Source: Mariniphaga sp. (GTDB lineage Bacteria > Bacteroidota > Bacteroidia > Bacteroidales > Prolixibacteraceae). Taken from it: DNA of 64,000 bases. Where the stretch lies: assembly GCA_024636975.1 (NCBI GenBank), contig JAGXGA010000014.1, forward strand, positions 1-64,000, written 5' to 3'. Position numbers and translations under genes: made by a program. Under the pieces are notes generated by a model, which saw only the letters and a program-made list of their open reading frames with translations, was not told where the DNA came from and did no database searches. Of this stretch, positions 18,442-28,493 are shown in pieces (the first letter of the stretch is position 1; every line of letters starts with the position of its first letter).

Positions 18442-20196
18442 TTATTCTTCAGGTAAAGTAATTTTCAGGTTGAGTTCTTTTAACTGCTCCTGTGAAACCG
18501 GAGCAGGAGAATCATTCATTACATCGCGGCCTGAATTGTTTTTTGGGAATGCAATAACATCACGGATGGAATCTATTCCGGCAAAAAGTGAAATCAGGCG
18601 ATCGAAGCCAAATGCTATTCCGGCATGCGGCGGGGCACCGTATTTGAATGCATTCATCAGAAATCCGAATTGCGCCTTTGCCTGTTCGGACGTAAAGCCA
18701 AGAATATCGAACATTTTAGCCTGTAACTCCGAATCGAATATCCGAACAGAGCCTCCACCAATTTCCACACCATTAATAACAAGGTCATATGCATTTGCCC
18801 TGACAGTCCCTGGGTTTGAATCCAGCAACGGGATATCTTCGGGTTTCGGTGAAGTGAACGGATGATGCATTGCAAAGAAGCGTTGCGATTCTTCGTCCCA
18901 TTCCAGTAATGGAAAATCAACAACCCATAGTGGCTCAAACGATCCTTTTTTCCGGAGTCCTAACCGGTTCCCCATATTTATCCGCAGCTCTCCCAAAGCT
19001 TTCGTCGTTTGATTTTTTTCACCCGAGAGAATCAGCATTAAATCACCCGGCATGGCATTTAATTTTTCAGCCCACAACTGTAAATCTTCCTGGGTATAAT
19101 ATTTGTCGACAGATGATTTGAAGGTTCCATCTTCGTTATATTTAACGAATACAAGCCCTTTAGAGCCAATCTGCGGACGTTTCACCCATTCAGTAAGTTC
19201 GTCGGTTTGCTTGCGGGTATAACCGGCACAGCCTTTAGCGCTGATGCCTCCAATATACTCCGCTGAATCAAAAACAGGAAATCCTTTACCTTTTACTTCA
19301 TTTGTCAATTCCTGTAACTGCATTTCAAAACGGATATCGGGTTTATCCGATCCATAACGTTCCATAGCTTCGCTGAAGGGCATTCTTGGGAATGTACCTA
19401 CCTCAACATTGAGAACCTGCTTGAAGACATGCCGGGTGAGACCTTCAAAAGTATTCAGTACATCCTCCTGTTCAACAAATGACATTTCACAGTCGATTTG
19501 AGTAAACTCAGGCTGACGGTCGGCACGAAGGTCTTCATCCCTGAAACATTTAACTATCTGGAAATACTTATCGAACCCGGCAACCATCAGAAGTTGCTTG
19601 AAAATCTGTGGCGATTGCGGTAATGCATAAAACTCTCCCGGGTTCATACGCGATGGAACAACAAAGTCACGTGCTCCTTCAGGAGTAGACTTAATAAGTA
19701 CAGGTGTTTCCACTTCAATAAAATCGTGGGCTGTAAGGTAGGAGCGCACTGAATGAGCCATCCGGGCCCGTAATTCCAGATTTTTGCGTACAGCGCTTCT
19801 TCTTAAATCAAGGTATCGGTATTTCATTCTCAGTTCATCACCACCGTCGGTATCATCCTGAATGGTGAATGGCGGAACAGATGAGGTACTTAGTATTTTA
19901 ATATCAGTTAATGCAATCTCCACATCACCGGTAGGGATGTTATTGTTTTTGCTGGACCTTTCCCTGACAGTTCCTGAAGCCTGGATTACAAATTCGCGTC
20001 CCAACTTTTCCTTTATATCAGTTACTGTCTGCGGAGTATTTTCATCGGTTACCAATTGTGTGATTCCATACCTGTCGCGTAAATCGATAAACGACATGGC
20101 ACCCAAATCTCTTACCCGCTGAACCCAACCGGCCAGTTGAACTTTCCGGCCAATATGTTCAACTCTTAGTTCTCCACATGTGTGACTCCTGTACAT
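18442..20196 (-). CDS. aspS: Aspartyl-tRNA synthetase (bacterial type)
   Basis: 584 residues. Order of domains: N-terminal OB-fold anticodon-binding domain (about 1-110, [24 protein letters not shown]), catalytic class II core, a GAD insertion (about 290-400) and the core end. Motif 2 is [19 protein letters not shown]. Motif 3 is GIAFGFDRL near the C-terminus. QSPQ (residues about 190) belongs to the aspartate site. The GAD insertion marks the bacterial type. Discriminating versus non-discriminating specificity was not resolved. It converges on the exb operon and is divergent from tadA. Confidence 0.97.
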   Translation of the reverse strand: MYRSHTCGELRVEHIGRKVQLAGWVQRVRDLGAMSFIDLRDRYGITQLVTDENTPQTVTDIKEKLGREFVIQASGTVRERSSKNNNIPTGDVEIALTDIKILSTSSVPPFTIQDDTDGGDELRMKYRYLDLRRSAVRKNLELRARMAHSVRSYLTAHDFIEVETPVLIKSTPEGARDFVVPSRMNPGEFYALPQSPQIFKQLLMVAGFDKYFQIVKCFRDEDLRADRQPEFTQIDCEMSFVEQEDVLNTFEGLTRHVFKQVLNVEVGTFPRMPFSEAMERYGSDKPDIRFEMQLQELTNEVKGKGFPVFDSAEYIGGISAKGCAGYTRKQTDELTEWVKRPQIGSKGLVFVKYNEDGTFKSSVDKYYTQEDLQLWAEKLNAMPGDLMLILSGEKNQTTKALGELRINMGNRLGLRKKGSFEPLWVVDFPLLEWDEESQRFFAMHHPFTSPKPEDIPLLDSNPGTVRANAYDLVINGVEIGGGSVRIFDSELQAKMFDILGFTSEQAKAQFGFLMNAFKYGAPPHAGIAFGFDRLISLFAGIDSIRDVIAFPKNNSGRDVMNDSPAPVSQEQLKELNLKITLPEE

Positions 20197-20282
20197 AAAA
20201 TACTTTTTTATTGATTTGGTTGCGAAAATAAGAAGAATTTAGCAATTTCATCCCCTCAATTCACGTGCATTTAGATACAAGG

Positions 20283-20726
20283 ATGATAGAACCTTTTAGC
20301 GATGAATATTTTATGAAGAAAGCGTTTGCTGAGGCACTTCAGGCTTTCGATAAGGGAGAGGTGCCGGTAGGCGCTGTTGTGGTGGCTAACAGGAAGATAA
20401 TTGCCCGTGCACATAATCTGACTGAAACACTAAACGATGTTACTGCTCATGCCGAGATGCAGGCCATTACAGCTGCAGCCAACCTGCTGGGAGGGAAGTA
20501 TTTAAATGATTGTACCCTGTATATAACACTTGAGCCTTGTGCTATGTGTGCTGCGGCCATTGGCTGGGCACAAATAGGCAAAATTGTATATGGTGCATCA
20601 GACGAAAAAAAAGGATTCCGGATTTTTGCACCAAAGGTTCTGCATCCAAAAACAGAAGTCATCCATGGAATTCTGCACGAGGAGTGTTCTGAGCTTTTAC
20701 AGGAATTTTTCAGAGAGAAAAGATAA
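20283..20726 (+). CDS. tadA: tRNA-specific adenosine deaminase
   Basis: 147 residues from the ATG at 20283. The cytidine/deoxycytidylate deaminase fold carries HAE (H56, E58) and PCAMC (C86, C89) zinc ligands, as expected for TadA, which converts A34 to inosine in tRNA-Arg(ACG). A GTG at 20265 would add six residues without homology, so the ATG is preferred. The closely related guanine or cytosine deaminases cannot be fully excluded, but the length and C-terminal LLQEFFREKR fit TadA. Confidence 0.9.
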   Translation: MIEPFSDEYFMKKAFAEALQAFDKGEVPVGAVVVANRKIIARAHNLTETLNDVTAHAEMQAITAAANLLGGKYLNDCTLYITLEPCAMCAAAIGWAQIGKIVYGASDEKKGFRIFAPKVLHPKTEVIHGILHEECSELLQEFFREKR

Positions 20727-20752
20727 GGAACTTGTAACTTTAACTAAATAGA

Positions 20753-21847
20753 ATGTCTGAGAACAAACGTTTAATTTCTCTTGATGCTTTCAGGGGATTT
20801 ACCATTGCCGCCATGATTATGGTGAATTACCCCGGAAGCTGGAGCCATGTTTATCCGCCTTTATTGCACGCCGACTGGAATGGCTTAACACCAACTGATC
20901 TGATATTTCCGTTTTTTATTTTCATTGTGGGTGTCTCTGTCGCACTTGCATATTCAAAAAGACTTTTAGCAGGGGTTCCCAAAAAGCCGATGTACCGTAA
21001 AATTGTTTTCAGAGCTTTAAAAATATTCCTTGTAGGGATACTGCTGTGGTTATTCCCCAAATTTGATTTGGATACTATTCGCTATGCTGGAGTGCTTCAA
21101 CGAATAGCCATAGTCTTTTTGGCTTCAGCACTTCTTTTCCTGAATTCGAAATGGAAAACCCAGGCAATTGTGGCAGCCGTATTACTTGTCGGCTACTGGC
21201 TGGCTATGGTGTTAATTCCCACACCTGGCTATGGAGAGGCTATGCTTGAACCGGGCGCTAACCTGGCAGCGTATATCGATACCAAATTATTGCCCGGTTA
21301 CATGTGGCAGAAGACCTGGGACCCGGAAGGCCTCTTCAGTACTTTTCCTGCAATTGCATCGGGGATTACCGGATTGCTTGCCGGGCATATTATCCTGAGT
21401 AAGTTGTCACCTGAACGAAAGATAATTTACCTGTTTTCTTTTGGCTTTTTTGCATTTATGATTGGCTATATGTGGCACTATGCATTCCCAATTAATAAAA
21501 GTATCTGGACCAGTTCGTTTGTAATGGTTACATCCGGTTTGGCGGCAATGTTATTGGCGGTAAGCATGTTCTTTGTCGATCAGAGGGGACATACGCGTTT
21601 TACTAAACCAGGAATTATATTTGGAGCAAATGCCATTGCTGTTTATGTATTGGCTGATGTGTGGGGACAAATATTTTACAATATTAAATTTGGAGGCAGC
21701 AGTCTTAATGTTCATTTTATGCAATTTTTTGAGACTGCAGGTTGGAGCATGAAGTTTGGCAGCCTTTTATATGCAGTGCTGTTTATTTGTTTTAATTTCT
21801 TGCCGGCACTGATTTTATATCGTAAAAGGATATTTATAAAGTTGTAA
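20753..21847 (+). CDS. DUF5009 / heparan-N-acetyltransferase-like membrane acyltransferase
   Basis: 364 residues with about ten membrane segments. The N-terminal signature NKRLISLDAFRGFTIAAMIMVNYPGSW belongs to the HGSNAT/DUF5009 group of acyltransferases (related to DUF1624). Another landmark is GLTPTDLIFPFFIFIVGVSVALA. Relatives transfer acetyl groups from cytosolic acetyl-CoA to extracytoplasmic sugars; the substrate here is unknown. A TAACTTTA box (7 of 8 match) sits in the short gap after tadA. The next gene follows only 5 bp later. Confidence 0.85.
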   Translation: MSENKRLISLDAFRGFTIAAMIMVNYPGSWSHVYPPLLHADWNGLTPTDLIFPFFIFIVGVSVALAYSKRLLAGVPKKPMYRKIVFRALKIFLVGILLWLFPKFDLDTIRYAGVLQRIAIVFLASALLFLNSKWKTQAIVAAVLLVGYWLAMVLIPTPGYGEAMLEPGANLAAYIDTKLLPGYMWQKTWDPEGLFSTFPAIASGITGLLAGHIILSKLSPERKIIYLFSFGFFAFMIGYMWHYAFPINKSIWTSSFVMVTSGLAAMLLAVSMFFVDQRGHTRFTKPGIIFGANAIAVYVLADVWGQIFYNIKFGGSSLNVHFMQFFETAGWSMKFGSLLYAVLFICFNFLPALILYRKRIFIKL

Positions 21848-21852
21848 AGCAG

Positions 21853-23049
21853 ATGAAAAACCTAATATTCTTTATACTTTTTACTGGTATTTTCCTTTCA
21901 TCATGCCGATCGGAATAGGCCGGGATCCCTGTTTTCTATCATTCATTGATTGATTCAGCTCTGGTTAAGGCAGGTAATAACCGGGCTGAAATTATGACGG
22001 TTTTAAGTAATAGTTCGAAGCAGGAAAAAGAAGCTGCTGCTTTTTTGATTTCCTATATGCCTGAACATGATTTAAAATCACTGGATGCAGGGTTTATTCT
22101 TGACCAGGTAAAAGGGGCTGTTGGTGCAAGGAATGAATTTCCCTGGTGCAGGGAGTTGCCCGATTCAATTTTTCTGAATGAGGTGTTGCCGTATTACAGC
22201 CTGGATGAAAAGCGGGATAACTGGCGGGAAGATTTTTATAAAAGGTTTTCTCCAATGGTTAGTAATTGCCGAAACATTTATGCGGCAATCGATTCAGTGA
22301 ACCTTAATATTATGGCAGAACTGGGTGTAGAATACAATACAAAAAGAAGTACAGTTAATATCAGTCCTTTTCAAGCCATCGAAGAACAAATGGCCACTTG
22401 CACCGGTCTTTCATTTTTGCTGGTGAATGCTTTTCGTTCGGTAGGTATACCTGCCCGTATTGCAGGTACTCCTTTATGGACTAATCTGCGGGGAAACCAC
22501 AGCTGGGTTGAGGTTTGGATCGATGGAGAGTGGTATTTTACCGAATACTATCCTGATGCTCTTAATAAGAGCTGGTTTTTGGCCGATGCCGGAAAAGCAG
22601 ATCCTCAAAAGCCGGTGCACTGGATTTATGCTGCATCCTACAAGCCGGCACAAACGCATTATCCGCTGGTTTGGGATAAGGATTCAAGGGAAATCCATGC
22701 AGTGAATGTTACTGACCGATATATAAGATTGTACCAGGAGCAACTTGCAGGCAGTGCAGTGAATGAGGATGAACTGATAATTGATGTGGTATTATATGAA
22801 GATCAGGATGAACAAGAAAGCCGTGGGCGAATTGCTGAAAAAGTAACTGTTTGGGAAGGTGAAACACAGATTGATTTTGGGTATACTCCTTTACCAACGG
22901 ACGACCTGAACCGGTTTTTAAAGTTCAGGCTCAAAAAAGACAGGATATATCGTCTTGAATATTCAGGACCAGATGGTAACCCTATTTATATAGAGTTAAA
23001 TACAACAAAGGAACAAAAGCAAGTGATTAAGCTCTATAAAAGAATTTAA
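21853..23049 (+). pseudogene. Transglutaminase-like lipoprotein gene interrupted by an in-frame TAG
   Basis: The ATG at 21853 opens a clean lipoprotein signal peptide (MKNLIFFILFTGIFLSSC, then RSE). A TAG at 21916-21918 stops it after 21 codons. The same frame then runs on uninterrupted to 23049. The downstream part contains a transglutaminase/protease core: Cys in TCTGLSFLLVNAFRSVGIPAR, His in GNHSWVEVW and an Asp in YYPDALN. The C-terminal 100 residues are beta-rich. Translation could in principle restart at a TTG at 21946, but that product would lack export. TAG is a normal stop in neighbouring genes. Either a recent nonsense mutation or a sequence error. Confidence 0.8.
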
Positions 23050-23071
23050 TTAACAATCTATACATAGTCCA

Positions 23072-24310
23072 TTACTCTAATGGACCTATTATAAAGCCTG
23101 CATTTATTAAATCATCCCAAAAGGAAGGGTATGATTTTGTAACTACATCCGGATTTTCAATTTCAATTGATTGATTTACTAGAACCATAGGAGCAAAAGC
23201 CATTGCCATACGATGGTCGTGATAGGTGTGGATAACTGGAATTGTATTTACTTTTGAGTCATCAATGGAACCATCCCAGGCTAATTCTCCTTCATCCGGT
23301 TCAGTTAATAGTGCGCCAAATTTTGCAAGTTCGTTGCGGAGAGCAGCTATCCTGTCGGTTTCCTTAATCTTTAAAGTTTTAAGGCCTGAAAAGTGGAAAG
23401 GTATTTTTTTCGCTACACAAAGGCAGGCCATGGTTTGTGCCACATCTGGATTTTCGATAAAGTTAAGTATCAAATTCCTTGGCTGAACAGGATGTGTTTT
23501 CGTCAGCAGAACTCCATGTGGCTTTTGTTGTGAGAAAACACCAAACTGCTCAAACCATCTTGCGATGGATGCATCTCCCTGCAGGCTTTCGAGTTGAAGA
23601 TTCTCCAGCAGCAGTTCACCTTTTTCAGCTAATGCCAGTATCTGGTACCAGTAAGAAGCTCCTGACCAGTCAGCTTCCACGGTAAACTCAGCCGGGAAAT
23701 AATTTTGTTCGGGAACAGTTATTGAGTTGCCTTCCCAATTACTTTTAATTCCAAACCGTGCCATTAGTTTTAGTGTCAGCTCAATATAGGAGCGAGAAGT
23801 AATTTCCCCCTCCAGAATTAAAGTTAAGCCATTTTCAACAGTGGGAGCAATCATAAGTAATGCTGAAATATATTGGCTTGAAATACTGCCATTCAGTTTC
23901 AGTGTTCTTCCTTTCAGATGTGAACCAAATATTTTTAGGGGTGGGTAACCCTCTTTATCTATATATCTGATACGTGCGCCCAACTGATTCAAAGCATCAA
24001 CCAGAATTCCAATAGGACGTTGCTTCATTCTTTCTGACCCGGTGACTTCCCATTCTCCAACTATTTTGGAAAGAAATGCTGTCAGGAATCGCATAGCTGT
24101 ACCTGCATGACCAATATCAAACTGGTTCTGATTTGAATATAGAGCTTCTTTTAATACGCGCGTATCGTCCGAATCGGATAAATTCAGGACTGGATAAGGA
24201 TTGTAGCATAATGCATTAATTATAAGAACCCTGTTGCTGATGCTTTTTGATGCCGGAAGATTTATGCTTCCATTAATTGCTTTATCCTGACTTGAAATAA
24301 GATAATTCAT
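23072..24310 (-). CDS. aroA: 3-phosphoshikimate 1-carboxyvinyltransferase (EPSP synthase)
   Basis: 412 residues, the short Bacteroidota form. It joins shikimate-3-phosphate and PEP. Landmarks are LPASKSISNRVLI (substrate Lys and Ser-Arg), IGHAGTAMRFLTAFLS (variant of the GNAGTAxR PEP site, with H for N), and KETDRIAALRNELAKFG and YHDHRMAMAFAPMVL near the C-terminus. It lies 2 bp downstream of aroB on the minus strand, giving a shikimate-pathway pair. Confidence 0.95.
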   Translation of the reverse strand: MNYLISSQDKAINGSINLPASKSISNRVLIINALCYNPYPVLNLSDSDDTRVLKEALYSNQNQFDIGHAGTAMRFLTAFLSKIVGEWEVTGSERMKQRPIGILVDALNQLGARIRYIDKEGYPPLKIFGSHLKGRTLKLNGSISSQYISALLMIAPTVENGLTLILEGEITSRSYIELTLKLMARFGIKSNWEGNSITVPEQNYFPAEFTVEADWSGASYWYQILALAEKGELLLENLQLESLQGDASIARWFEQFGVFSQQKPHGVLLTKTHPVQPRNLILNFIENPDVAQTMACLCVAKKIPFHFSGLKTLKIKETDRIAALRNELAKFGALLTEPDEGELAWDGSIDDSKVNTIPVIHTYHDHRMAMAFAPMVLVNQSIEIENPDVVTKSYPSFWDDLINAGFIIGPLE

Positions 24311-24312
24311 TT

Positions 24313-25380
24313 CTATGAGAGGTTACGAAAAAAATCAAGTGCTTCAAATACCATTTCCTTGCTGCAGTTTTGATTGATTTCCATTTTACCGGTATCAGAC
24401 AAGAGGGTGAAGTTTATCCTTCCTGAATCATTTTTTTTATCGTGAAGCATAAGTTCAAACAACCGCTCAAAATCAACTCCATTAATTTCAAATGTTCCAT
24501 ATATGCTGTGAAGCCATTTGCTGGTTTTGTTGCAATCGTCAGTTGAATAGCCGCATATAATAACTGACAGGTACAATTCTGCAATCATTCCCCAGGCTAC
24601 TGCATAACCATGCATTACAGGCCTCTTTTGCTCCATTGCAAGACTTTCGAAAGCATGGCCTATAGTATGTCCAAAATTCAGCGCCTTTCTTACATTTTGT
24701 TCTGTAGGGTCGCTGTTAACAAAAAATTGCTTTACCTCTACTGAATGTTGAACAATACTTTGAAGACTTTTATAATCGATGTTATTTATATCGAAACGTT
24801 CTAGTTCCATTAAATGGTCCGGGCTGTGAATTAACCCATGCTTAATCATTTCAGCAAAGCCTGATAGAAAGTTTTCATTATCGAGGGTTTTTAGAAAACC
24901 TGTATATATAATTACGGCAACCGGCTCCTTAAAGACACCGATTTCGTTTTTTAATCCATTAAAATTGATACCAGTTTTTCCTCCAACTGATGCATCGACC
25001 TGTGACAAAAGCGTAGTAGGAATGTTTAAAAAATCAATACCTCGTTTAAAAGTGGAAGCAGCAAAACCAGCTAAATCAGTAAGCATACCTCCGCCCAAAT
25101 TTATGAGCAACGACTTGCGATCAGCTCCATTTTTTGAGAGAAACTCCCAAATTTTTGTTACCGAATCAATCTTCTTGTTTTCTTCTCCCGCAGGAAGGAT
25201 TAGCTTTTTAATTGTTTCTTTTTCAGCCAATTCATTAAGATCTTCCCCCCATAATCTTTCAACATTTTCTTCTGTAGCAAGAAATATCTTGCCTTTCCCG
25301 TATTGTTCTAACAATGGAAATAGTTCCTGCCTGATATTTTCAGTATAAATAATTTTTGAATATATTTTTGATTTTCCCAT
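24313..25380 (-). CDS. aroB: 3-dehydroquinate synthase
   Basis: 355 residues. It converts DAHP to 3-dehydroquinate using NAD and zinc. The NAD-binding motif GGGMLTDLAGFAASTFKRG and the active-site stretch IPTTLLSQVDASVGGKTGIN are present. Zinc ligands are in the downstream helices (Glu and His, FGHTIGHAFES and HGYAVAWGM). It is the first gene of the aroB-aroA pair. A TAACTTTA box (7 of 8) lies upstream on the minus strand. Confidence 0.96.
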   Translation of the reverse strand: MGKSKIYSKIIYTENIRQELFPLLEQYGKGKIFLATEENVERLWGEDLNELAEKETIKKLILPAGEENKKIDSVTKIWEFLSKNGADRKSLLINLGGGMLTDLAGFAASTFKRGIDFLNIPTTLLSQVDASVGGKTGINFNGLKNEIGVFKEPVAVIIYTGFLKTLDNENFLSGFAEMIKHGLIHSPDHLMELERFDINNIDYKSLQSIVQHSVEVKQFFVNSDPTEQNVRKALNFGHTIGHAFESLAMEQKRPVMHGYAVAWGMIAELYLSVIICGYSTDDCNKTSKWLHSIYGTFEINGVDFERLFELMLHDKKNDSGRINFTLLSDTGKMEINQNCSKEMVFEALDFFRNLS

Positions 25381-25475
25381 AGTTAGCTGTTAAATTGCAG
25401 TAAAGTTACAATAAATTTGTTTTACACTTTTTTAGGGCTATACATGCTCTTGTTTTTTACATAAAATTTAATAAA

Positions 25476-25928
25476 ATGACCATCACTAATAAAAAGCAGA
25501 CCATTCATCTTCGACGCTTATTCTTTCTTGTCAGCCTGGCAATTGCATTGACTGCCCTGGCTTTATTTCTTCTCGATTATACAGAATATGCAATTGGAGT
25601 GGTTGGAGCATTTATTGTATGGTTCCTTTTCTTTCAGTTTGCCGATTATCAGTTTATTGAATTTAATGATGACAGTAATAAAATTTTACTTCGTTATTAT
25701 AAAGCGGTGAGATTTGGCAGGACTAATTTTAATTCAATTGAATTTCCGAAACCCATGTTGTACAATGTTCATTTTGAAAATTCACTATTTGGTAAAATGA
25801 CTGATTTAACTTTAGTTATTAAAACCCGTCGTGGTATTGCAGAATATCCCTCAGTGAGTTTGACAGCCTTGTCAAAGGATGAACGGAAAAAATTACAGGA
25901 AGCATTACTTCGGGTTATGGGGGTATAA
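25476..25928 (+). CDS. Small two-helix membrane protein of unknown function
   Basis: 150 residues. Two membrane segments (about 15-32 and 37-55) are followed by a soluble beta-rich domain of about 90 residues (DYQFIEFNDDSNKILLRYYKAV...), with a layout similar to bacterial PH-like domains attached to membrane anchors. No catalytic residues are evident. It lies 27 bp upstream of dprA on the same strand and is probably co-transcribed with it. Confidence 0.7.
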   Translation: MTITNKKQTIHLRRLFFLVSLAIALTALALFLLDYTEYAIGVVGAFIVWFLFFQFADYQFIEFNDDSNKILLRYYKAVRFGRTNFNSIEFPKPMLYNVHFENSLFGKMTDLTLVIKTRRGIAEYPSVSLTALSKDERKKLQEALLRVMGV

Positions 25929-25955
25929 ATAGCTAACAATTTTTATGAATGTTAA

Positions 25956-27065
25956 ATGGAGGATGAATTATTTTATAAAATTGCCCTTTCACTGGTACCA
26001 GGCATTGGTGGTGTATTAGCCCGTAACCTGTTGGCATATACAGGTGGTGCCGGACAGGTATTTAATGAATCGTACAGTTCATTGGTGAAAATTCCCGGGA
26101 TTGGGGAGGTAAATGCCAGACGTATAAAAAATAACGGAATCTTCAATAAGGTAGAAAAGGAATTGAAGTTCATTGATAAATACAATATCGATGTTATGTT
26201 TTACACCGATAAGGTCTATCCAAGGCGCTTGAAACCGTGTCCTGATGCTCCCATCATTCTTTATTCAAAAGGGAATTTGAATCTGGATGAACAGAGGGTA
26301 ATAAGTATAGTTGGAACCCGTAATGCCACCGAATACGGTAAATCGATTTGTGATCAGCTTATCCAGGAACTTTCAGTTAGAAATTACCAGGTATTGATAG
26401 TTAGTGGTCTGGCATATGGTATCGATATTTATGCACACAAAACAGCCCTGAAATACAATATACCAACGGCGGGCGTTGTCGGTCATGGTCTCGATATTGT
26501 TTACCCTTCTCTTCATGCTGAAACTGCACGTAAAATGATTTCCAATGGTGGCCTGGTAACCGATTTCCCAAGTGGAACGAAGATAGAGCCGCAGAATTTT
26601 ATTCGTCGTAACCGGGTAATTGCAGGACTAGCCGATGCTACAATTGTAATTGAATCAGCTGAAAAGGGAGGAGCTCTAATTACTGCTGAAATTGCTTCTT
26701 CCTATAATCGTGATGTTTTTGCCTTTCCGGGTAAGGTCGATGAGCCTTATTCCAGAGGATGCAACCGGCTTATCAGGTCACACGGAGCCAACCTGATCCA
26801 GGGAATTGATGACCTTGAATATTTTATGGGCTGGGAATCATCACAAAAGGAGAATGCAGTTCAGTCGGCATTGTTTGTCGACCTGACACCTGAAGAAGAC
26901 AGAGTAGTTCAAATGCTGAAAGAAGAGGGAGATTTATTTATTGATCAGATCTCATCGAATATGAAGATGCCAGGCAGCAAAATTTCAGCAATGTTGTTAA
27001 ATATGGAGTTTAAAAATTTACTGATAGCTTTACCCGGGAAGATGTACAGGCTGAGACAACAATAA
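25956..27065 (+). CDS. dprA: DNA-processing protein DprA
   Basis: 369 residues. DprA loads RecA onto incoming single-stranded DNA during natural transformation. An N-terminal helix-hairpin-helix/SAM-like part (about 1-75, GIGGVLARNLL and IPGIGEVNARRI) is followed by the Rossmann core: VGTRNATEYGKS, SGLAYGIDIYAHKTAL, GHGLDIVYP, NFIRRNRVIAGLADATIVIES and KGGALITAEIA. A C-terminal winged-helix part (about 300-369) follows. Presence does not show competence; the gene is widespread in non-competent bacteria too. Confidence 0.95.
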   Translation: MEDELFYKIALSLVPGIGGVLARNLLAYTGGAGQVFNESYSSLVKIPGIGEVNARRIKNNGIFNKVEKELKFIDKYNIDVMFYTDKVYPRRLKPCPDAPIILYSKGNLNLDEQRVISIVGTRNATEYGKSICDQLIQELSVRNYQVLIVSGLAYGIDIYAHKTALKYNIPTAGVVGHGLDIVYPSLHAETARKMISNGGLVTDFPSGTKIEPQNFIRRNRVIAGLADATIVIESAEKGGALITAEIASSYNRDVFAFPGKVDEPYSRGCNRLIRSHGANLIQGIDDLEYFMGWESSQKENAVQSALFVDLTPEEDRVVQMLKEEGDLFIDQISSNMKMPGSKISAMLLNMEFKNLLIALPGKMYRLRQQ

Positions 27066-27140
27066 AAACTCTTCGTGGAATTATATGTATGAATTTATTA
27101 TTCAAATTTCTACGGCTAATCATTATCCTTCTGGATTTGT

Positions 27141-27148
27141 TATTTTTG
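27141..27148 (+). promoter_or_regulatory. -7 box (TATTTTTG) very close to the DEAD-box helicase start
   Basis: A perfect TAnnTTTG match only 4 bp from the ATG. If used, transcription would start at or next to the start codon and give a leaderless mRNA. A weaker box (TGGATTTG, 27132-27139) would allow a leader of a few nucleotides. Confidence 0.45.
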
Positions 27149-27152
27149 CAGT

Positions 27153-28475
27153 ATGAATAAATCCTTTGAGGAACTTAAAATTGCCAAATCGATACTAAAG
27201 TCGCTTGACGAAATCGGTTTTAAGACACCAACTCCCATTCAGATGGAAGCTATACCCAAAATTAATTCGGGTGTTAATGTGGTAGGCGTTGCACAAACCG
27301 GCACTGGGAAGACCGCAGCTTACCTGTTACCGCTTCTTTCAAAGCTTCAGAAACCAGAAGGAAAAGATCCTCGTGCCCTGATATTGGTTCCAACCCGTGA
27401 ACTTTCCATACAGGTAGGTGAGGACGTTGCTGAACTAACTGAATGGTCGGAATTAAGGCATGCTGCAGTTTTTGGTGGAGTTGGATGGACAAAACATGCT
27501 GAGCTTATTGTACCGGGAATCGATTTACTTGTTGCTACTCCCGGACGTTTAATGGATTTATACCTTGCTGGCGCCCTTTCTTTGAAAAAAATAAAGTATC
27601 TGGTGATTGATGAAGCTGACCGGATGCTCGACCTGGGATTTATACCACAACTTCGGAAGCTGTTTGAAGTTCTTCCGCCTAAACGGCAAAACCTGCTCTT
27701 CTCGGCTACTTTCTCAAACGATATAGAAATACTTGTAGAAGAATTTCTTGATTTTTATGAGAAACTTGAAATCGCACCCTCAGCAACGCCAGTGCAGGAA
27801 GTAAGGCAGGTGGCCTATAAAGTGCCCAATTACCGCTCAAAGTTGCTGCTTTTAAAACACCTGCTTACCGATGAGGAAACTTTTTCAAGGGTTGTTATAT
27901 TTGTTAAAACCAAGGATCATGCCGATGATGTTTTCAAAGTGATACGGCGAAAAGTGGAAGGGGAAATCCGCATCCTGCATTCGAACAAAGGGCAAAACGC
28001 GAGGATTAACGCCATACAGGCCTTTAAGCATGGCGAGATTCGCATTCTCATAACTACCGATGTTTCGGCACGAGGTATGGATGCCAGCCTGGTTACACAT
28101 GTGATAAATTTTGATGTGCCTCCTGATTATGAAGATTATGTGCATCGTATAGGGCGAACTGCCCGTGCCGGTAACAAGGGAGATGCTATCACATTTATCG
28201 ATCCTTCAGAAGAGTGGCACTGGAAAAAAATCGGGGAGTTAATTCGTACGGAGATTACACCATTGGATATTCCTGAGGATATAGAAGCAATAGAAACTAC
28301 CTATGAAGAGCGACAGCTTCAGTTGAGGGAAATTGATCGCCAGCGAAAAATTGATGACCCATCCTATCAGGGTGCATTCCACCAAAAGAAAAGAAGAGAG
28401 AAATCAAAACGTTCGTTTGAAGATAAATTCAAACAGACAAAGCCTGTTCAAAAGAACAGGAAAAGAAACCGATAG
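27153..28475 (+). CDS. DEAD-box ATP-dependent RNA helicase (RhlE/CsdA type)
   Basis: 440 residues. All core motifs are present in order: Q motif (GFKTPTPIQ), motif I AQTGTGKT, PTRELSIQ, TPGRL, motif II DEAD, SAT, then VVIFVKTKDHAD, STDVSARGMD-like TTDVSARGMD and HRIGRTARAGNKG. The tail (about 400-440) is Lys/Arg-rich and disordered, typical of Bacteroidota RhlE-like helicases that act in ribosome assembly or RNA decay. No DbpA or DeaD RNA-binding domain is visible. It converges on the acyltransferase gene with an 18-bp gap. Confidence 0.94.
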   Translation: MNKSFEELKIAKSILKSLDEIGFKTPTPIQMEAIPKINSGVNVVGVAQTGTGKTAAYLLPLLSKLQKPEGKDPRALILVPTRELSIQVGEDVAELTEWSELRHAAVFGGVGWTKHAELIVPGIDLLVATPGRLMDLYLAGALSLKKIKYLVIDEADRMLDLGFIPQLRKLFEVLPPKRQNLLFSATFSNDIEILVEEFLDFYEKLEIAPSATPVQEVRQVAYKVPNYRSKLLLLKHLLTDEETFSRVVIFVKTKDHADDVFKVIRRKVEGEIRILHSNKGQNARINAIQAFKHGEIRILITTDVSARGMDASLVTHVINFDVPPDYEDYVHRIGRTARAGNKGDAITFIDPSEEWHWKKIGELIRTEITPLDIPEDIEAIETTYEERQLQLREIDRQRKIDDPSYQGAFHQKKRREKSKRSFEDKFKQTKPVQKNRKRNR

Positions 28476-28493
28476 GCTTATTCGCACTTTTTA

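Noticed and set aside
21946-23049. Intact cytosolic transglutaminase starting at TTG 21946
   Set aside because: The in-frame signal peptide immediately upstream and the lack of a ribosome-binding or promoter signal at the TTG make an interrupted lipoprotein gene the better reading.
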